Shown piece after piece: positions 51,713 to 59,443 of a stretch of 64,000 bases of DNA; position 1 is the first letter of the stretch; each line of letters starts with the position of its first letter. Position numbers and translations under genes: made by a program. The notes under the pieces are model-generated. The model was not told where the DNA came from. It ran no database searches and saw nothing but the letters and a program-made list of their open reading frames with translations. Source of the DNA: Phreatobacter sp. GTDB taxonomy: Bacteria; Pseudomonadota; Alphaproteobacteria; Rhizobiales; Phreatobacteraceae. The DNA lies in contig NZ_JALHMP010000003.1 in assembly GCF_022843985.1 (NCBI RefSeq), positions 62,001 through 126,000 of the forward strand. The letters are read 5' to 3'.

Positions 51713-53311
51713 CTATTCGGCCAACCAAAGATCGTGCCAGGACGAGGACCCCCAGCGCGGCGTGTTGGAATGGTTGCGCGCCCGGGCCGTGATCGTGGTG
51801 ACGAAGATCTGCTCGATCGGCATCCACAGCGGCAGGGCGGCATTGGCCTTGGTGACGAATTCGGCATAGAGCGCCTTGCGCTTGACCGGATCGACCTCGG
51901 TCGCGGCATCATCGATCACCTTGTCGATGACATCGTCCTTCCAGCCCCACTGGTTGGTCCAGGGCGCGCCGGCCGGCTGGCCGGAGCGATACCAGACCGT
52001 GGTCGAGACGGCGGGATCGTTGCGGTACTGGTGCCAGCCGGTGGCGAGATCGAAGGCATGGTCGGCATAGACCGACTTGAGGAAGCCGCCACCGTCGTTG
52101 CGCACCACCTCGACGCGGATGCCGACTTCGCCCAGCGACTGCTGGATGAAGGTCGCCCAGAGCGAGATGTCCTCGCCCCAGGGCGCCGGGAGCAGGCGCA
52201 GCGTCAGGCGTGTGCCGCCGGCGCCGGGGCGCAGACCCGCCTCGTCGAGCAGCCGGATCGCCCGGGCCTTGTCATAGGGATATTGCGGCGTGTTGGGGCC
52301 CGGATAGAAATCGGTCGAGACCGAGGGGATCGGGCCGGTGCCGAGCTTGGCGAAGTCGCCGAGGAAGTTCTCGATGAAGAAGGGCACGTTGATGGCATGG
52401 GCGATGGCCTGGCGCACCTTGATGTCCGCCAGTTCGCGGCGCCGGAAGTTGAACTCCAGCGTGTTGGTGCGGGCATTGCCCTCGTTGCCCTTGGTCGAGA
52501 CGATGAAGCGCCGGTCCTTGGCGAGGCGCGCCATGTCGGAGATGGTCAGGCCGGAGAAGGGCGAATAGTGGAGCTGTCCGGCCTCCATCTGGGCGGCGGC
52601 GGCGGAGCGGTCGGTGATGACGCGCCAGACAATGCGGTCGAGATTGGCCGGGCCCTTCCAGTAGCCGTCATGGCGGTCGGCGATGATGTGCTGGCCGCGC
52701 TCGTACTGGACGAACTTGAACGGGCCGGTACCGACCGGGGCGAGGTTCAGCGGGTTCTGGCGGACGTCGCCGTTCTCGTAGAGGTGCTTGGCGGTGATGT
52801 AGCCGAGATCGGGCAGCGCCCGCAGCAGCAGGTTGAGCGGCATCGGCCGCTCGTAGCGGAAGATGGCGGTATGCGGGTCGGGCGTGTCGACGGCGGTCAG
52901 GAAGAGCTGCAGCGTGGTGCCGTAGTTGAGCACCTTCTTCCACATCTCCATGGCGGTGAACTGCACGTCCGCCGAGGTGAAGGGCTTGCCATCGTGCCAG
53001 GTGACGTTGCGCCGCAGCTTGAAGGTGATGGTCTTGCCGTCAGGCGTGGATTCCCAGCTCTCGGCAAGCACGCCGACCGGATTGCCCGCCGCGTCGAGAT
53101 CGACCAGCGGCTCCTGGATCTTGCCGCTGACGATATAGACACCGGTCGAGGCCTGGATGCTGGGGTTCAGCTGGCGCTGCTCGGCGCCATAGTGGACGAC
53201 GAAGACGCCGCCCTTGCGCGGAGCTGTCTGGGCGAAGGCGCGGAAGGGATCGACGACATTGGCGGCGATGGCGGCCGAGGTCATCAGGGCTGCGCGGCGG
53301 GTGAAGTTCAT
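51713..53311 (-). CDS. ABC transporter substrate-binding protein, dipeptide (SBP_bac_5) family
   Basis: 532 residues. The Tat-like signal is NFTRRAALMTSAAIAANVV, with cleavage near AFAQ. The mature domain has GGVFVVHYGAEQRQLNPS, WESTPDGKTITFKLRRNV and WHDGKPFTSADVQFT, the family signature. It delivers a peptide, opine or similar solute to the DppBC-type channel. The stop is 29 bp before the DppB-type gene. The preceding VOC gene ends 94 bp upstream on the same strand. Confidence 0.93.
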   Translation of the reverse strand: MNFTRRAALMTSAAIAANVVDPFRAFAQTAPRKGGVFVVHYGAEQRQLNPSIQASTGVYIVSGKIQEPLVDLDAAGNPVGVLAESWESTPDGKTITFKLRRNVTWHDGKPFTSADVQFTAMEMWKKVLNYGTTLQLFLTAVDTPDPHTAIFRYERPMPLNLLLRALPDLGYITAKHLYENGDVRQNPLNLAPVGTGPFKFVQYERGQHIIADRHDGYWKGPANLDRIVWRVITDRSAAAAQMEAGQLHYSPFSGLTISDMARLAKDRRFIVSTKGNEGNARTNTLEFNFRRRELADIKVRQAIAHAINVPFFIENFLGDFAKLGTGPIPSVSTDFYPGPNTPQYPYDKARAIRLLDEAGLRPGAGGTRLTLRLLPAPWGEDISLWATFIQQSLGEVGIRVEVVRNDGGGFLKSVYADHAFDLATGWHQYRNDPAVSTTVWYRSGQPAGAPWTNQWGWKDDVIDKVIDDAATEVDPVKRKALYAEFVTKANAALPLWMPIEQIFVTTITARARNHSNTPRWGSSSWHDLWLAE

Positions 53312-53405
53312 GGAGCTCTCCTAGCGGCAGGCAAGACAGATTTCACGATGGGCGACTGCGGATAGACCGTCAATCGCCGAACTGGTCGCGGGGTCGTCGT
53401 GCCGC

Positions 53406-54254
53406 TCAATGGGGCACGAAGCTGACGATGACGCCATTGGCGCGGGAGGCCGGCACGCTGACCGTCTCCTCGCCATGGGCGATGCCGCCCGAGGCCTTCG
53501 CAGCCTTGGCAAGATCGTCGGTGGCGATGACCAGGGCGACGGCGCCTTCCGATGCGGCGCCCTCGCGGATGGCGGCGGGATAGAGCGCCGCGAAGGTCTT
53601 GGCGTCATAGAAACGGAAGTCGGCGCGCTTGCCGCCCGAGGGCACGCGCCAGCCGTCCGGCGTCTCGGTCGCCGGCTCGTCGATCAGGCCGGCCATCTTT
53701 GCGGCGGCCGCCTTCGGATCGGCGGTGAGGATCTCGATGCGGGCGATGCGCCTGGCGCCGTTGGCATGGGTCATGATCTCCGGGATCCAGACCGTGTCGC
53801 GCGTCAGGTGCTGACAGGCGAAGATGCGCATGCCGCCGGGATTCTGATCCAGGGGCCAGCGGAAGACGTTGAACTTGGCTTCCCCGGTGCCGCCACCGGG
53901 AAGGTCGACCGGACGGCCGAAATGGACCGGGCCGAGCGGCACGAGGCCGCGCGCCTTCAGCTCTTCGGCGCCGGCCGCTGCATCGTCGGTGGTGAAGGCG
54001 GTGCGCTCGATGCCCTCGCGCCGGGCGAGGAAGTCGCGCGTCGGCTTGTTCTGGTCGGTCTCGGTGAGGACGCCGAGCAGTTCGAGATAATCGTCGGCGA
54101 ACATGGTGGTGTAGTTGCCGGTCCCCAGATGGGGCGAATGGGTGCCGCGCGGCGACATGGAAAAGCCGATGCCCTCCCAAGCCTTGGCGGCGGCGTCGAG
54201 ATCACGCACTGTGACCACCACATGGTCGGCGCCGAGAATATGCTTGAGCGGCAT
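53406..54254 (-). CDS. VOC family protein (glyoxalase-like domain)
   Basis: 282 residues. Two glyoxalase-type halves: GADHVVVTVRDLDAAAKAW, with the metal His of the first strand, and NGARRIARIEILTADPKAA in the second half. GTGNYTTMFADDYLELLGV supplies a family Glu. Glyoxalase_3-type proteins of this length are often found near transporters but have no assigned reaction. It precedes the dipeptide-type transporter by 94 bp and is divergent from the FAD oxidoreductase, sharing a 338-bp gap with it. Confidence 0.85.
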   Translation of the reverse strand: MPLKHILGADHVVVTVRDLDAAAKAWEGIGFSMSPRGTHSPHLGTGNYTTMFADDYLELLGVLTETDQNKPTRDFLARREGIERTAFTTDDAAAGAEELKARGLVPLGPVHFGRPVDLPGGGTGEAKFNVFRWPLDQNPGGMRIFACQHLTRDTVWIPEIMTHANGARRIARIEILTADPKAAAAKMAGLIDEPATETPDGWRVPSGGKRADFRFYDAKTFAALYPAAIREGAASEGAVALVIATDDLAKAAKASGGIAHGEETVSVPASRANGVIVSFVPH

Positions 54255-54592
54255 GGCAACAGCCCTCCCCTGATCATTGTGTGGGCACTTGACCCCAACA
54301 TGGCGGCGGAGGCAACGCGGCGAGGGCGGCAGATTTGCCGGGTCACGGCTGCTCGGCACACATAGCTGGTCTAGCATATTATTCTTTTGGAAGTGGATTT
54401 TTAAGATACAAACGATATCATTTTTCTTCTTAAGGCATTACAAATGAAAATTTCATACTGACTCTCTGGGCAGTAGCCCGATCCCCGCGCTGTCGGGCCG
54501 CCCTCGCCGGGCCCGCCCGGTGGCCGCGCTCTTGCCGCGGCGCTGCCGGGTCGCTTTCATGGATCATGCCACATTCCGCGGAGATTGCTTCC
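54255..54592. promoter_or_regulatory. Divergent intergenic region with an AT-rich island
   Basis: 338 bp without a gene. Positions about 54361-54460 are strikingly AT-rich compared with the rest of the window. They contain a 13-bp dyad ATGAAAATTTCAT (54444-54456) and a T-run after GATATCA near 54414. This is the likely promoter and operator area for the FAD oxidoreductase operon and the VOC/transporter operon. No regulator gene is adjacent. Confidence 0.5.
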
Positions 54593-55921
54593 ATGCCGTC
54601 CACATCATCGGCTCCCTGGCCGCCGTCCCTCTGGGCGGCGACGGCCCCGCCGGGTCCGACCCTCGCGCCGCTGGTGGGAGACGAGACCGCCGACGTGGTG
54701 GTGATCGGCGCCGGCTTCACCGGCCTGTCGACCGCCATCCACCTGCGCGAGATGGGCGTCGCCGTCACCGTGGTGGAGGCGGTGGAGCCGGGCTGGGGCG
54801 CCTCGGGCCGCAACAACGGCCAGGTCATCCCGACGCTCGCCGGCCATGATCCCTCGGGCATGACGGCCCGCCATGGCGAGGCCGGCGAGCGCTTCAACGC
54901 GGTGCTGCGCGACGCGGCGCAATATCTCTTCGACACCGTCCGCAAATATGACATCCCGGCCGAGGCCGAGCAGGCCGGCTGGGTGCAGCCGGTCCATTCG
55001 CCCGGACGGTTCAAGATCGCCGAGAAGCGGGTGAGGGAATGGTCGGCGCTCGGCGCGCCGGTCGAGCTGCTCGACCGTGAGGCCATGGCGCGGATGCTGG
55101 GCTCGGAAGCCTGGTTCGGCGGGTTCTGGAACCGCACCGGCGGCCATATCAACCCGCTCGCCCTCGCCCGCGGCCTCGCCGAGGTCGCCCTCAGGCTCGG
55201 CGCGGTGATCCGCGCGCGCTCGCCGGTGCAGTCCTATGGGCGGGTCGGCGACAGCTGGGTGGTCAAGACCGAGAAGGGCCAGGTCACGGCCAAGGCCCTG
55301 GTGCTCGCCACCAATGCCTATACCGGCGAGTTCAGCGACACGCTCAATCCCGCCATCGCGCGCGAGGTGATCCCGGTCCTGTCCTGGCAGATGGCGACGC
55401 GGCCGATCAGCGACAATGTCGCCAAGTCGATCATCCCCGACCGGCAGGCCATGTCGGACACCCATCGCGAGCTCTATTTCTGCCGCTGGGACGCGCGCAA
55501 CCGGCTGGTCACCGGCGGCGCCGCCATGTTTCCCGGCGCCGGCGGCGACAATCTGAGGCCCTATCTCGCCGAGCGCCTGAAAAAGCTCTGGCCGCAGATC
55601 GGCGATGTCGAGTTCGATTTCGTCTGGTCGGGCTATGTGGGCATGACGCCGGACAACCTCCTGAAGCCCCATATCGCCGGTTTCCCCCGGTTCCACCGGC
55701 TCGGTCCCGATGGCTATGCCTGGGCCGGCTGCAACGGCCGCGCCGTGGCGCTCTCGGTCGCGCTCGGCCGGGAGCTCGCGAAGGTCACCCAGGGCGTGCC
55801 GGAGAGCGAACTCGGCCTGCCCTTCTCGGAGCCGAAGCCGCAGCCCTTCCAGCCGATCATCCGGCGCATCGCGCCCTTCGCGCTGCCGCTCTACCGCCGC
55901 CTCGACGCACAGGAGATCTGA
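54593..55921 (+). CDS. FAD-dependent oxidoreductase, DAO family (PuuB-like)
   Basis: 442 residues. After a Pro/Trp-rich N-terminus (SSAPWPPSLWAATAPP) the Rossmann motif ADVVVIGAGFTGLSTAIHL binds FAD. GWGASGRNNGQVIPTL and a C-terminal AWAGCNGRAVALSVALG are typical of gamma-glutamylputrescine oxidase/glycine-oxidase-like amine oxidases. I chose ATG 54593 (GGAG about 10 nt upstream) over 54566. It is followed after 3 bp by a cupin gene. It probably oxidises an amine or amino acid; the substrate is unknown. Confidence 0.88.
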   Translation: MPSTSSAPWPPSLWAATAPPGPTLAPLVGDETADVVVIGAGFTGLSTAIHLREMGVAVTVVEAVEPGWGASGRNNGQVIPTLAGHDPSGMTARHGEAGERFNAVLRDAAQYLFDTVRKYDIPAEAEQAGWVQPVHSPGRFKIAEKRVREWSALGAPVELLDREAMARMLGSEAWFGGFWNRTGGHINPLALARGLAEVALRLGAVIRARSPVQSYGRVGDSWVVKTEKGQVTAKALVLATNAYTGEFSDTLNPAIAREVIPVLSWQMATRPISDNVAKSIIPDRQAMSDTHRELYFCRWDARNRLVTGGAAMFPGAGGDNLRPYLAERLKKLWPQIGDVEFDFVWSGYVGMTPDNLLKPHIAGFPRFHRLGPDGYAWAGCNGRAVALSVALGRELAKVTQGVPESELGLPFSEPKPQPFQPIIRRIAPFALPLYRRLDAQEI

Positions 55922-55924
55922 GCC

Positions 55925-56497
55925 ATGAGCGCGCCCGTGCCCGGCGAGGTGAAGGTCTTCGGCCCGGAGGAAAGCCCCTCCTACTGGCAGCCCGTGCCGG
56001 CCAACGGCTTTGTGCGCTGCATCCTCAACCCGAAGACGATCACCTCGGACAGCCGCTTCGCCATGGGGACTCAGACCGTGGCGCCGGGCTGCCATATCCG
56101 CGAGCACACCCATGACCAGCACGAGGAGGTGATCCACCTCACCGCGGGCAAGGGCTTCGCCCGCATCGACGGCGAGGACATCCCGATGGAGGCGGGGTCG
56201 ACGGTCTTCATCGGCCGCGACCGCAAGCACGGCTTCGTCAATCCCGGCCCGGAGCCGATGAGCTTCGTCTGGTTCCTGATGCCGGGCGGGCTGGAGGATT
56301 TCTTCGCCGCCATCGGCCGCGAGCGGGTGCCGGGACAGCCGGCGCCGGAGCCTTTCCCGCGCCCCGCCGACGTCGCCGAAATCGAGAAGCGCACCGTCTT
56401 CGGCTGGGCGGATCCGTCACATAATCCCCAAGCATTTCCGAGCGAAGCGGGCACCGGTTCGCGCGAAGGAAATGCGTCTCCGACGAAGACAGGATAG
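55925..56497 (+). CDS. Cupin domain protein with repeat-encoded C-terminus
   Basis: 190 residues. The double-stranded beta-helix has metal histidines in CHIREHTHDQHEEVIHL and later in DRKHGFVNPGPEPM. The preceding C-terminal region (AEIEKRTVFGWADPSH) looks like a natural end. The last 21 residues (170-190, AFPSEAGTGSREGNAS then PTKTG) come largely from a 44-bp palindromic repeat, so the protein has been lengthened. It lies between the FAD oxidoreductase and a NIPSNAP-like gene on the same strand. Function unknown. Confidence 0.85.
   Translation: MSAPVPGEVKVFGPEESPSYWQPVPANGFVRCILNPKTITSDSRFAMGTQTVAPGCHIREHTHDQHEEVIHLTAGKGFARIDGEDIPMEAGSTVFIGRDRKHGFVNPGPEPMSFVWFLMPGGLEDFFAAIGRERVPGQPAPEPFPRPADVAEIEKRTVFGWADPSHNPQAFPSEAGTGSREGNASPTKTG
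56432..56475. repeat. 44-bp palindromic repeat at the end of the cupin gene (copy 2 of 2)
   Basis: The ends GCATTTCC (56432-56439) and GGAAATGC (56468-56475) are perfect inverted arms, with inner GCGAA/TTCGC around GCACCGG. It has the same length and nearly the same core as 12876-12919, and is read in the same frame (SEAGTGSRE in both proteins). Confidence 0.82.
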
Positions 56498-56501
56498 GAC
56501 C

Positions 56502-56816
56502 ATGATCGTCGAGGAGCGCGACTACCGCATCAAGACCGGGCACGTGGCGGAATTCGTCGGGCTCTACGAGGAGCACGGCCTGCCGATCCAGCAGGAGCTG
56601 CTCGGCACGTTCCACGGCTATTTCACCTCGGAGACGGCGGAGCTGAACCACGTGGTGGCCTGGTGGTCCTACGAGAGCCTCGACGACCGGCTCGCCCGCC
56701 GCGACCGGATGATGGCCGACCCGCGCTGGCAGGCCTATCTCGCCAAGGTGAAGGGGCTGGTGGAGACCCAGCACGTGCGGTTTCTCAGGCCGACGCGGTT
56801 CTCGCCGTTGCGGTAG
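56502..56816 (+). CDS. NIPSNAP family protein
   Basis: 104 residues. MIVEERDYRIKTGHVAEFV, then LGTFHGYFTSETAELNHVV, WWSYESLDDRLARRD and WQAYLAKVKGLVETQ match the small dimeric alpha/beta-barrel NIPSNAP proteins (ExRxYxxxxG...). The ATG follows the cupin stop by 4 bp, with AGGATAGGA as ribosome site at the end of the cupin gene. It is the third gene of the FAD oxidoreductase operon. The family has no defined bacterial function. Confidence 0.88.
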   Translation: MIVEERDYRIKTGHVAEFVGLYEEHGLPIQQELLGTFHGYFTSETAELNHVVAWWSYESLDDRLARRDRMMADPRWQAYLAKVKGLVETQHVRFLRPTRFSPLR

Positions 56817-56881
56817 GGGCGGGACGGGCTCTCGTTCGCGATGGACTGACCGCCGCCTGAAGGCTCACATCGCCCTCCCCG

Positions 56882-56973
56882 CGTCATGCCCGGGCGCGGC
56901 CCGGGCATCCACGAATTCCTTTCGAAGTGCGGCGTTCAAGTCGTGGATGCCCGCCACATGGGCGGGCATGACG
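56882..56973. repeat. Family-C CGTCATGCCC...GGGCATGACG palindromic element
   Basis: 92 bp with inverted ends (CGTCATGCCC, GGGCATGACG), inner hairpins (CCCGGGCGCGGCCCGGG; CCGCCACATGGGCGG) and an inverted CCACGA/TCGTGG pair. Read on the other strand, its centre (TTGAACGCCGCAC) matches the centre of 61175-61265, so the two are the same element in opposite orientation. It fills the gap between the NIPSNAP and aldo/keto reductase genes, which converge on it. Confidence 0.8.
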
Positions 56974-57024
56974 GAAAGGTGGTGCGAGAGGTGGAGAGCG
57001 GCGCCCGTCGCGCCCCTCCAGCCC

Positions 57025-58005
57025 CTATTTGAATCCCACCACGGCATGCGGCACATAGGCACCTTCCAGCGTCGCGATCTCCTCGGCCGTGAGCTTCACC
57101 TTGAGGGCCGCCACGGCATCGTCGAGGTGGCCCATCTTGCTGGCGCCGATGATGGGCGCGGTGATGCCGGGCTTCTGCAGCACCCAGGCGAGCGCCACCT
57201 GCGCCCGCGGGATGCCGCGCGCCTTGGCGACGGCGGCCACCGCCTCGACCACCTTGCGGTCGGCGGCGGCGGTGGCGGCATAGAGCGTCTTGCCGAAATC
57301 GTCGGTCTCGGCACGGGCGCTGCCCTCCTCCCAGTCGCGGGTGAGGCGGCCGCGGGCGAGCGGGCTCCAGGGGATGACGCCGATCCCCTCCTCACGGCAG
57401 AGCGGCAGCATCTCGCGCTCCTCCTCGCGGTAGAGCAGGTTGACGTAGTTCTGCATGGTGGAAAAGCGCGTCCAGCCATGGGCCTCGGAGGTCTTCAGCA
57501 TCTTCATGAAGCGCCAGGCGCTCATGGAGGAGGCGCCGATATAGCGGGCCTTGCCGGCCTTCACCACGTCGTGGAGCGCCTCCAGCGTCTCCTCGATCGG
57601 CGTGTCGTAATCGAAGCGGTGGATCTGGTAGAGGTCGACATAGTCGGTGCCGAGGCGCCGCAGCGAATGGTCGATCTCGGTCATGATCGCCTTGCGCGAC
57701 AGGCCGGCGCCGTTGGGCCCCGGGCGCATGCGGTTGAAGACCTTGGTGGCGATGACGATGTCGTCGCGCCGCGCCATGTCCTTCAGCGCCTTGCCGACGA
57801 TCTCCTCGCTGGAGCCGAGGGAATAGACATTGGCCGTGTCGAAGAAATTGATGCCGAGGTCGAGCGCCCGCCGGATGAAGGGGCGGCTCTCGGTCTCCCC
57901 CATGGACCAGGGATGGGCGCCCATGTCGGGGGCGCCATAGGTCATGCAGCCGAGGCAGAGGCGGGAGACGTCGAGGCCGGTGCGGCCGAGCTTCACGGTG
58001 TCCAT
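57025..58005 (-). CDS. Aldo/keto reductase
   Basis: 326 residues. MDTVKLGRTGLDVSRLCLG opens as in AKR family members; the catalytic residues are D/Y in FFDTANVYSLGSSEEI, K in IVIATKVFNRM and H in DLYQIHRFDYD. It has a VQKPGITAPIIGASK-like (LQKPGITAPIIGAS) NADPH loop. It reduces an aldehyde or ketone. It is monocistronic and lies downstream of a family-C repeat with respect to the neighbouring convergent gene. Confidence 0.92.
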   Translation of the reverse strand: MDTVKLGRTGLDVSRLCLGCMTYGAPDMGAHPWSMGETESRPFIRRALDLGINFFDTANVYSLGSSEEIVGKALKDMARRDDIVIATKVFNRMRPGPNGAGLSRKAIMTEIDHSLRRLGTDYVDLYQIHRFDYDTPIEETLEALHDVVKAGKARYIGASSMSAWRFMKMLKTSEAHGWTRFSTMQNYVNLLYREEEREMLPLCREEGIGVIPWSPLARGRLTRDWEEGSARAETDDFGKTLYAATAAADRKVVEAVAAVAKARGIPRAQVALAWVLQKPGITAPIIGASKMGHLDDAVAALKVKLTAEEIATLEGAYVPHAVVGFK

Positions 58006-58091
58006 GGGGCGGTCCTCAGGGGGCGGGACGGGAGGTCTAGCGCGCCGCGGCCGCCGCGGAAACGGCGGCGGCGCAGGGACCTGCCATGCCG

Positions 58092-59363
58092 TCAGTCCTC
58101 GCGGGTGCGGATGCGGCGCACGACGAGGGCCATGACCAGCACCACGAAGGGCAGGACCGCGGCAGTCGCCACCGTCGGTTCGAAGGGCAGGACTCCGGAA
58201 TCCTTTCCGCCCTTGAACAGGTAGCCGAGCAGGCCGAGCACGTAGTAGGAGACGGCGGCGATGGAGAGCCCCTCCACCGTCTGCTGCAGGCGGAGCTGCA
58301 GCCGGCCGCGCTCGGACATGGTCTCCAGCAAGGTGCGGTTCTGCTGTTCGAGGGCGATGTCGACGCGGGTGCGCAACAGGTTGGCGGCGCGGGTGAGTTT
58401 CAGCGACAGTTCGGCCTGGCGGTCCGACGCGGTCTGGCAGGTACGCATGGCGGGCGCGAAGCGGCGGTCGAGGAAGGCCGCCCAGGTGGAATGGCCTTCG
58501 ACCGGCGCCTCGCCGATGACGGCGAGACGCGAGCGCACCAGCGCCTCATAGGCCCGCGTCGCACCGAAGCGGAAGCTCGACAGGGCGGCCTCGGCCTCGA
58601 GCTCGGCGGCCTGGGCGACCAGAGTGTCGAGCAGCGCGGCATTGCTCTCCAGGCCCGTCGCCGTCTTCATTCGGCCGGCGACCGCCACGAGTTCGCGTTC
58701 GATGCGGCCGATGATGGGGCCCATGCGCTGGGCCTCCGGCAGGCCGAGCAGGGCGAAGCAGCGATAGGTCTCGACCTCGAGGAGCCGCTGCACCAGCGCG
58801 CCGGCCACCGCCGGGGTCAGCGCATGGTCGATGACCAGAATGCGGGTATAGCCGCGGGAGTCCTGGCGGAAATCGGTGGCGATGGTGGCGGCGCCGTCCA
58901 TGGCCCCGGACACGCACAGGGATGCCGGATCGAACAGCCCCTGCCAGTCGGCCGGCAGGGCGCTGGCGCGCACCAGGGCAAGGTCGATGGCGACCAGAAG
59001 CGACCCTGGCGCGGCGACGGCCCCGCCCACCGGGCTCGGCTGCGGCAGCGGCCAGTGGAAGGGATCGCTGCCGGGCGCCGGCACGTCCCAGCCATAGGTG
59101 GAGAACTCGCTGTGCCGTTCCCACCGCAGACGCGCCGTCGGGAACACCGCGCGATGGAAATTGGCACCGTCATCCGGTCGCGCGGCGCCGGTGGCCGTGC
59201 ACCAGGCGGCAAGCGCAGCGCGCTCCTGCGCCACCGGCATCTCGGCAGTGGCGAAGGCATGGAGCAGCACCCGGCGCGGCGTCTCCACCAGCTGGAACGG
59301 CCGGGCGTGCAGTTCATCCAGCACCTGGCGGCGGAGCGGATGCGGCGCGAAATCAAGACTCAC
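58092..59363 (-). CDS. DUF3422 family membrane-anchored protein
   Basis: 423 residues. VSLDFAPHPLRRQVLDELHAR is the family opening (in short, HPLRRQVLDELHARPF), with SEFSTYGWD and YTRILVIDHALTPAVAGAL following. Residues about 250-360 are helical and probably coiled-coil. The C-terminus has two hydrophobic helices (AAVSYYVLGLLGYLF and AAVLPFVVLVMALVV) and a basic tail. The start is GTG 59363. This conserved alphaproteobacterial family has no known function; the tail implies insertion into the inner membrane with a large cytosolic domain. Confidence 0.85.
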   Translation of the reverse strand: MSLDFAPHPLRRQVLDELHARPFQLVETPRRVLLHAFATAEMPVAQERAALAAWCTATGAARPDDGANFHRAVFPTARLRWERHSEFSTYGWDVPAPGSDPFHWPLPQPSPVGGAVAAPGSLLVAIDLALVRASALPADWQGLFDPASLCVSGAMDGAATIATDFRQDSRGYTRILVIDHALTPAVAGALVQRLLEVETYRCFALLGLPEAQRMGPIIGRIERELVAVAGRMKTATGLESNAALLDTLVAQAAELEAEAALSSFRFGATRAYEALVRSRLAVIGEAPVEGHSTWAAFLDRRFAPAMRTCQTASDRQAELSLKLTRAANLLRTRVDIALEQQNRTLLETMSERGRLQLRLQQTVEGLSIAAVSYYVLGLLGYLFKGGKDSGVLPFEPTVATAAVLPFVVLVMALVVRRIRTRED

Positions 59364-59443
59364 GGGGAGCGCGTCCTTGGGCGAGGGAAGACGACATTGG
59401 AGCCCCGCCCCGCCGGCTTGGCAAGCGGCGGCGCGAGGCTGCG

